Part shown: piece after piece, positions 56,006 to 64,000 of the stretch | Numbering within the stretch: position 1 is the stretch's first letter | How the letters are laid out: the number at the start of each line of letters is the position of its first letter | Assembly (NCBI GenBank): GCA_963680875.1 | Contig: OY804580.1 | Coordinates: forward strand, 109,991,534 to 110,055,533 | Reading direction: 5' to 3' | Origin: Bathymodiolus brooksi | Taxonomy: Eukaryota > Mollusca > Bivalvia > Mytilida > Modiolidae | DNA length: 64,000 bases | The notes under the pieces: model-generated | What the model saw: the letters and a program-made list of their open reading frames with translations, nothing else | The model's database searches: none | Told to the model about the DNA's origin: nothing | Position numbers and translations under genes: made by a program

Positions 56006-59000
56006 ACCACACAAAACACTACAATGATGAGCCACAAGATAGAGCGAAGACAAACAAAGCAAACAAAAAACACCACACAAAACACTACAATGATGAGCCA
56101 CACAAGATAGAGCGAAGACAAACAAAGCAAACAATAAACACCACACAAAACACTACAATGATGAGCCACAAGATAGAGCGAAGACAAACAAAGCAAACAA
56201 AAAACACCACACAAAACACTACAATGATGAGTCACAAGATAGAGCGAAGACAAACAAAGCAAACAATAAACACCACACAAAACACTACAATGATGAGCCA
56301 CAAGATAGGGCGAAGACAAACAAAGCAAACAAAAAACACCACACAAAACACTACAATGATGAGCCACAAGATAGAGCGAAGACAAACAAAGTAAACAAAA
56401 AACACCACACAAAACACTACAATGATGAGCCACAAGATAGAGCGAACACAAACAACGCAAACAATAAACACCACACAAAATACTACAATGATGAGCCGCA
56501 CAAGATAGAGCGAAGACAAACAAAGCAAACAATAAACACCACACAAAACACTACAATGATGAGCCACAAGATAGAGTGAAGACAAACAAAGCAAACAATA
56601 AACACCACACAAAACACTACAATGATGAGCCACAAGATAGAGCGAAGACAAACAAAGTAAACAATAAACACCACACAAAACACTACACAGATGAGCCACA
56701 AGATAAAGCGAAGACAAACAAAAAAGACCACACAAAACACTACAATGATGAGCCACAAGATAGAGCGAAGACAAACAAAGCAAACAAAAAACCCCACACA
56801 AAACACTACAATGATGAGCCACAAGATAGAGCGAAGACAAACAAAGCAAACAATAAACACCACACAAAACACTACAATGATGCGCAACAAGATAGAGCGA
56901 AGACAAACAAAGCAAACAATAAACACCACACAAACACTACAATGATGAGCCACAAGATAGAGCGAAGACAAACAAAGCAAACAATAAACACCACACAAAA
57001 CACTACAATGATGAGCCACAAGATAGAGCGAAGACAAACAAAGCAAACAAAAAACACCACACAAAACACTACAATGATGAGCCACAAGATAGAGCGAAGA
57101 CAAACAAAGCAAACAAAAAACACCACACAAAACACTACAATGATGGGCAACACAAGATAGAGCGAAGACAAACAAAGCAAACAATAAACACCACACAAAA
57201 CACTACAATGATGAGCCACAAGATAGAGCGAAGACAAACAAACCAAACAATAAAGACCACACAAAACACTACAATGATGAGCCACAAGATAGAGCAAAGA
57301 CAAACAAAGCAAACAATAAACACCACACAAAACACTACAATGATGAACCACAAGATAGAGCGAAGAAAAACAAAGCAAACAATAAACACCACACAAAACA
57401 CTACAATGATGAGCCACACAAGATAGAGCGAAGACAAACAAAGTAAACAAAAAACACCACACAAAACACTACAATGATGAGCCACAAGATAGAGCGAAGA
57501 CAAACAAAGTAAACAATAAACACCACACAAAACACTACAATGATGAGCCACAAGATAGAGCGAAGACAAACAAAGCAAACAAAAAACACCACACAAAACA
57601 CTACAATGATGAGCCACAATATAGAGCGAAGACAAACAAAGTAAACAATAAACACCACACAAAACACTACAATGATGAGCCACAATATAGAGCGAAGACA
57701 AACAAAGTAAACAATAAACACCACACAAAACACTACAATGATGAGCCACAAGATAGAGCGAAGACAAACAAAGCAAACAATAAACACCACACAAAACACT
57801 GCAATGATGAGCCACAAGATAGAGCGAAGACAAACAAAGCAAACAATAAACACCACACAAAACACTACAATGATGAACCACAAGATAGAGCGAAGACAAA
57901 CAAAGCAAACAAAAAACACCACACAAAACACTACAATGATGAGCCACAAGATAGAGCGAAGACAAACAAAGTAAACAAAAAACACCACACAAAACACTAC
58001 AATGATGAGCCACAAGATAGAGCGAAGACAAACAAAGCAAACAATAAACACCACACAAAACACTACAATGATGAGCCACACAAGATAGAGCGAAGACAAA
58101 CAAAGCAAACAATAAACACCACACAAAACACTACAATGATGAGCCACAAGATAGAGCGAAGACAAACAAAGTAAACAATAAACACCACACAAAACACTAC
58201 AATGATGAGCCACAAGATAAAGCGAAGACAAACAAAAAAGACCACACAAAACACTACAATGATGAGCCACAAGATAGAGCGAAGACAAACAAAGCAAACA
58301 AAAAACACCACACAAAACACTACAATGATGAGCCACAAGATAGAGCGAAGACAAACAAAGCAAACAATAAACACCACACAAAACACTACAATGATGAGCC
58401 ACAAGATAGAGCGAAGACAAACAAAGCAAACAATAAACACCACACAAAACACTACAATGATGAGCCACAAGATAGAGCGAAGACAAACAAAGCAAACAAT
58501 AAACACCACACAAAACACTTCAATGATGAGCCACAAGATAGAGCGAGGACAAACAAAGCAAACAATAAATACCACACAAAACACTACAATGATGAGCCAC
58601 AAGATAGAGCGAAGACAAACAAAGCAAACAATAAACACAACACAAAACACTACAATGATGAGCCACAAGATAGAGCGAAGACAAACAAACCAAACAAAAA
58701 ACACCACACAAAACACTACAATGATGAGCAACAAGATAGAGCGAAGACAAACAAAGCAAACAATAAACACCACACAAAACACTACAATGATGAGCCACAA
58801 GATAGAGCGAAGAAAAACAAAGCAAACAATAAACACCACACAAAACAATACAATGATGAGCCACAAGATAGAGCGAAGACAAACAGAGCAAACAAAAAAC
58901 ACCACACAAAACACTACAATGATGAGCCACAAGATAGAGCGAAGACAAACAAAGCAAACAAAAAACACCACACAAAACACTACAATGATGAGCCACAAGA

Positions 59001-59920
59001 TAGAGCGAAGACAAACAAAGCAAACAATAAACACCACACAAAACACTACAATGATGAGCCACAAGATAGGGCGAAGACAAACAAAAAAGACCACACAAAA
59101 CATAACAATGATGAGCCACAAGATAGAGCGAAGACAAACCAAGCAAACAAAAAACACCACACAAAACACTACAATGATGAGCCAAACAAGATAGAGCGAA
59201 GACAAACAAAGCAAACAATAAACACCACACAAAACACTACAATGATGAGCCACAAGATAGAGCGAAGACAAACAAAGCAAACAATAAACAGCACACAAAA
59301 CACTACAATGATGAGCCACAAGATAGAGCGAAGACAAACAAAGCAAACAATAAATACCACACAAAACACTACAATGATGAGCCACAAGATAGAGCGAAGA
59401 CAAACAAAGCAAACAATAAACACCACACAAAACACTACAATGATGAGCCACAAGATAGAGCGAAGACAAACAAAAAAGACCACACAAAACACTACAATGA
59501 TGAGCCACAAGATAGAGCGAAGACAAACAGAGCAAACAAAAAACACCACACAAAACACTACAATGATGAGCCACAAGATAGAGCGAAGACAAACAAAGCA
59601 AACAAAAAACACCACACAAAACACTACAATGATGAGCCACAAGATAGAGCGAAGACAAACAAAGCAAACAATAAACACCACACAAAACACTACAATGATG
59701 AGCCACAAGATAGGGCGAAGAGAAACAAAAAAGACCACACAAAACACTACAATGATGAGCCACAAGATAGAGCGAAGACAAACAAAGCAAACAATAAACA
59801 CCACACAAAACACTACAATGATGAGCCACAAGATAGAGCGAAGACAAACAAAGCAAACAATAAATACCACACAAAACACTACAATGATGAGCCACAAGAT
59901 AGAGCGAAGCCAAACAAAGC
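56006..59920 (+). repeat. 3,926-bp superunit, copy 2
   Basis: It matches copy 1 through GCGAAGCCAAAC (55,982 and 59,908). Differences include GATAGGGCG near 56,304 in place of GATAGAGCG, AATAAACACC restored near 58,180 where copy 1 has AATGAACACC, ACACTTCAATG near 58,518, AAACAAACCAAAC near 58,683 and ACATAACAATG near 59,101. TGAGTCA lies at 56,228-56,234. Confidence 0.88.
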
Positions 59921-60365
59921 AAACAATAAACACCACACAAAACACTACAATGATGAGCCACAAGATAGAGCGAAGACAAACAAAGCAAACAATAAACACC
60001 ACACAAAACACTACAATGATGAGCCACAAGATAGAGCGAAGACAAACAAAGCAAACAATAAACACCACACAAAACACTACAATGATGAGCCACAAGATAG
60101 AGCGAAGACAAACAAAGCAAACAATAAACACCACACAAAACACTACAATGATGAGCCACAAGATAGAGCGAAGACAAACAAAGCATACAATAAACACCAC
60201 ACAAAACACTACAATGATGAGCCACAAGATAGAGCGAAGACAAGCAAAGCAAACAATAAACACCACACAAAACACTACAATGATGAGCCACAAGATAGAG
60301 CGAAGACAAACAAAGCAAACAATAAACACCACACAAAACACTACAATGATGAGCCACAAGATAGA
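59921..60365 (+). repeat. Patch matching 50.24-50.65 kb
   Basis: At the point where copy 1 of the superunit enters its next copy, this segment instead continues with consensus monomers and a CAAGCAAAGC monomer near 60,242, the order seen at 50.05-50.65 kb (offset 9,682; GAAGCCAAAC at 50,226 and 59,908). A private AAAGCATACAAT lies near 60,181. Confidence 0.83.
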
Positions 60366-63300
60366 GCGAAGACAAACAAAGTAAACAATAAACACCACAC
60401 AAAACACTACAATGATGAGCCACAAGATAAAGCGAAGACAAACAAAAAAGACCACACAAAACACTACAATGATGAGCCACAAGATAGAGCGAAGACAAAC
60501 AAAGCAAACAAAAAACACCACACAAAACACTACAATGATGAGCCACAAGATAGAGCGAAGACAAACAAAGCAAACAATAAACACCACACAAAACACTACA
60601 ATGATGAGCCACAAGATAGAGCGAAGACAAACAAAGCAAACAATAAACACCACACAAAACACTACAATGATGAGCCACAAGATAGAGCGAAGACAAACAA
60701 AGCAAACAATAAACACCACACAAAACACTACAATGATGAGCCACAAGATAGAGCGAGGACAAACAAAGCAAACAATAAATACCACACAAAACACTACAAT
60801 GATGAGCCACAAGATAGAGCGAAGACAAACAAAGCAAACAATAAACACAACACAAAACACTACAATGATGAGCCACAAGATAGAGCGAAGACAAACAAAG
60901 CAAACAAAAAACACCACACAAAACACTACAATGATGAGCAACAAGATAGAGCGAAGACAAACAAAGCAAACAATAAACACCACACAAAACACTACAATGA
61001 TGAGCCACAAGATAGAGCGAAGAAAAACAAAGCAAACAATAAACACCACACAAAACAATACAATGATGAGCCACAAGATAGAGCGAAGACAAACAGAGCA
61101 AACAAAAAACACCACACAAAACACTACAATGATGAGCCACAAGATAGAGCGAAGACAAACAAAGCAAACAAAAAACACCACACAAAACACTACAATGATG
61201 AGCCACAAGATAGAGCGAAGACAAACAAAGCAAACAATAAACACCACACAAAACACTACAATGATGAGCCACAAGATAGGGCGAAGACAAACAAAAAAGA
61301 CCACACAAAACACTACAATGATGAGCCACAAGATAGAGCGAAGACAAACCAAGCAAGCAAAAAACACCACACAAAACACTACAATGATGAGCCAAACAAG
61401 ATAGAGCGAAGAAAAACAAAGCAAACAATAAACACCACACAAAACACTACAATGATGAGCCACAAGATAGAGCGAAGACAAACAAAGCAAACAATAAACA
61501 GCACACAAAACACTACAATGATGAGCCACAAGATAGAGCGAAGACAAACAAAGCAAACAATAAATACCACACAAAACACTACAATGATGAGCCACAAGAT
61601 AGAGCGAAGACAAACAAAGCAAACAATAAACACCACACAAAACACTACAATGATGAGCCACAAGATAGAGCGAAGACAAACAAAAAAGACCACACAAAAC
61701 ACTACAATGATGAGCCACAAGATAGAGCGAAGACAAACAGAGCAAACAAAAAACACCACACAAAACACTACAATGATGAGCCACAAGATAGAGCGAAGAC
61801 AAACAAAGCAAATAAAAAACACCACACAAAACACTACAATGATGAGCCACAAGATAGAGCGAAGACAAACAAAGCAAACAATAAACACCACACAAAACAC
61901 TACAATGATGAGCCACAAGATAGGGCGAAGAGAAACAAAAAAGACCACACAAAACACTACAATGATGAGCCACAAGATAGAGCGAAGACAAACAAAGCAA
62001 ACAATAAACACCACACAAAACACTACAATGATGAGCCACAAGATAGAGCGAAGACAAACAAAGCAAACAATAAATACCACACAAAACACTACAATGATGA
62101 GCCACAAGATAGAGCGAAGCCAAACAAAGCAAACGAAAAAGACCACACAAAACACTACAATGATGAGCCACAAGATAGAGCGAAGACAAACAAAGCAAAC
62201 AAAAAACACCACACAAAACACTACAATGATGAGCCACACAAGATAGAGCGAAGACAAACAAAGCAAACAATAAACACCACACAAAACACTACAATGATGA
62301 GCCACAAGATAGAGCGAAGACAAACAAAGCAAACAAAAAACACCACACAAAACACTACAATGATGAGTCACAAGATAGAGCGAAGACAAACAAAGCAAAC
62401 AATAAACACCACACAAAACACTACAATGATGAGCCACAAGATAGGGCGAAGACAAACAAAGCAAACAAAAAACACCACACAAAACACTACAATGATGAGC
62501 CACAAGATAGAGCGAAGACAAACAAAGTAAACAAAAAACACCACACAAAACACTACAATGATGAGCCACAAGATAGAGCGAACACAAACAACGCAAACAA
62601 TAAACACCACACAAAATACTACAATGATGAGCCGCACAAGATAGAGCGAAGACAAACAAAGCAAACAATAAACACCACACAAAACACTACAATGATGAGC
62701 CACAAGATAGAGTGAAGACAAACAAAGCAAACAATAAACACCACACAAAACACTACAATGATGAGCCACAAGATAGAGCGAAGACAAACAAAGTAAACAA
62801 TAAACACCACACAAAACACTACACAGATGAGCCACAAGATAAAGCGAAGACAAACAAAAAAGACCACACAAAACACTACAATGATGAGCCACAAGATAGA
62901 GCGAAGACAAACAAAGCAAACAAAAAACCCCACACAAAACACTACAATGATGAGCCACAAGATAGAGCGAAGACAAACAAAGCAAACAATAAACACCACA
63001 CAAAACACTACAATGATGCGCAACAAGATAGAGCGAAGACAAACAAAGCAAACAATAAACACCACACAAACACTACAATGATGAGCCACAAGATAGAGCG
63101 AAGACAAACAAAGCAAACAATAAACACCACACAAAACACTACAATGATGAGCCACAAGATAGAGCGAAGACAAACAAAGCAAACAAAAAACACCACACAA
63201 AACACTACAATGATGAGCCACAAGATAGAGCGAAGACAAACAAAGCAAACAAAAAACACCACACAAAACACTACAATGATGGGCAACACAAGATAGAGCG

Positions 63301-64000
63301 AAGACAAACAAAGCAAACAATAAACACCACACAAAACACTACAATGATGAGCCACAAGATAGAGCGAAGACAAACAAACCAAACAATAAAGACCACACAA
63401 AACACTACAATGATGAGCCACAAGATAGAGCAAAGACAAACAAAGCAAACAATAAACACCACACAAAACACTACAATGATGAACCACAAGATAGAGCGAA
63501 GAAAAACAAAGCAAACAATAAACACCACACAAAACACTACAATGATGAGCCACACAAGATAGAGCGAAGACAAACAAAGTAAACAAAAAACACCACACAA
63601 AACACTACAATGATGAGCCACAAGATAGAGCGAAGACAAACAAAGTAAACAATAAACACCACACAAAACACTACAATGATGAGCCACAAGATAGAGCGAA
63701 GACAAACAAAGCAAACAAAAAACACCACACAAAACACTACAATGATGAGCCACAATATAGAGCGAAGACAAACAAAGTAAACAATAAACACCACACAAAA
63801 CACTACAATGATGAGCCACAATATAGAGCGAAGACAAACAAAGTAAACAATAAACACCACACAAAACACTACAATGATGAGCCACATGATAGAGCGAAGA
63901 CAAACAAAGCAAACAATAAACACCACACAAAACACTGCAATGATGAGCCACAAGATAGAGCGAAGACAAACAAAGCAAACAATAAACACCACACAAAACA
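60366..64000 (+). repeat. Superunit copy 3, cut by the window end
   Basis: It matches about 54.24-57.87 kb at an offset of 6,136, so it starts in the middle of the superunit as defined above. It includes the GCGAGGAC-to-CCAAACAAG module (60.76-61.39 kb), the GCAAACGAAAAAGACC monomer near 62,130, TGAGTCA at 62,364-62,370, CpG-loss GAGTGAAG near 62,709, the GATGGGCAACACAAG marker near 63,280 and ACTGCAATG near 63,936. CCACATGATAG near 63,885 is a private difference. Continuation beyond 64,000 is expected. Confidence 0.87.

Larger units (their letters stand above)
1..64000 (+). repeat. 66-bp satellite DNA array spanning the whole window
   Basis: The same 66-base unit recurs head to tail about 970 times with no inversion and no non-satellite insertion that I could find. 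Most monomers differ from consensus at zero to three positions. The top strand is A/C-rich (36 A, 16 C, 9 G, 5 T per consensus monomer; GC about 38%). Length variants are 68 bases (extra CA at monomer positions 10-13), 65 bases (loss of one A from an A-run) and 57 bases (loss of positions 36-44). The array has no visible edge at either end. Known satellites of this kind are eukaryotic heterochromatin; centromeric versus other placement cannot be decided here. Monomer positions quoted in other entries count from the A of ATGATGAG as position 1. Confidence 0.99.

Noticed and set aside
58063..61440. 1,125-codon bottom-strand open frame with hydrophobic 22-residue repeats, resembling a membrane protein
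   Set aside because: It is the reverse complement of the satellite. Two bottom-strand frames are open at once, the frame switches at indels without penalty, and there is no non-repeat N- or C-terminal domain.
1..64000. CRISPR array
   Set aside because: The repeats are directly adjacent, with no unique spacers, no leader and no cas genes.
1..64000. Telomeric repeat or simple microsatellite
   Set aside because: The unit is 66 bases with complex internal sequence. Short CAAA-like runs exist inside it but do not form an independent array.
1..64000. CENP-B box or yeast-type origin consensus in the monomer
   Set aside because: I looked for the CENP-B core and for the WTTTAYRTTTW origin element on both strands. 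The closest stretch (TGTTTATTGTTTG on the bottom strand) fails at several required positions.
1..64000. G-quadruplex potential on the G/T-rich bottom strand
   Set aside because: G runs are at most two bases long in the consensus, too short and too sparse for a standard quadruplex.
1..64000. Transposon, tRNA or rRNA gene hidden in the array
   Set aside because: I saw no stretch that departs from the 66-base pattern by more than small indels, no terminal repeats and no target-site duplications.

Overview
The window is one uninterrupted block of satellite DNA. A 66-base monomer is repeated head to tail about 970 times from base 1 to base 64,000, always in the same orientation, and the array runs off both ends. 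I found no unique sequence, transposon, RNA gene or credible protein gene. Tens of kilobases of pure short-monomer satellite point to a eukaryotic chromosome (centromeric, pericentromeric, subtelomeric or other heterochromatin). The sequence does not let me name the species or the chromosomal location.

The consensus monomer, seen exactly at 169-234, is extremely strand-biased: A 36, C 16, G 9, T 5 of 66 bases. It is also bipartite. Positions 1-26 hold 8 of the 9 G residues; positions 27-66 are almost only A and C. Because 66 is divisible by 3 and T is scarce on the top strand, four of the six reading frames of the monomer contain no stop. This creates open frames of up to 704 codons on the top strand and 1,125 codons on the bottom strand. 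They are artefacts of repeat length and composition.

Monomers differ by a small set of recurrent variants: T or A at position 44; C or T at 37; an extra CA at 10-13 giving 68 bases; A-run losses giving 65 bases; and a 57-base form that lacks positions 36-44 and carries C48G. These variants occur in fixed orders, so they reveal higher-order repeats.

Layout: (1) 1-1,035, left segment with many C37T monomers and two aberrant monomers. (2) About 1,036-5,970, first copy of a roughly 4.9-kb block. (3) 5,971-14,888, a ladder of higher-order units of 728, 728, 926, 1,848, 2,046, 1,716 and 926 bases, each ending in a 68-base marker monomer. (4) 14,889-20,100, a 2,576-base unit that leads into the second copy of the 4.9-kb block. 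(5) About 20.1-23.1 kb, a transition containing a 1,049-base tandem duplication. (6) About 23.1-34.4 kb, a 4,320-base superunit present two full times plus a diverged partial copy. (7) About 34.4-48.3 kb, alternating cassettes (called A and B here) bounded by 68-base and 65-base markers. (8) About 48.3-64.0 kb, a second superunit family with 3,926-base spacing, mosaic copies and a final copy cut off by the window end.

The pattern fits repeated unequal exchange, amplification and local conversion acting on a young, strongly homogenised satellite. I found no gene system. The most testable points are the nested repeat architecture, the retained CpG in nearly every monomer, and the regularly spaced AATAAA, forkhead-like and SOX-like short motifs. 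Superunit edges marked 'about' are read from diagnostic variants and may be off by up to a monomer or two.
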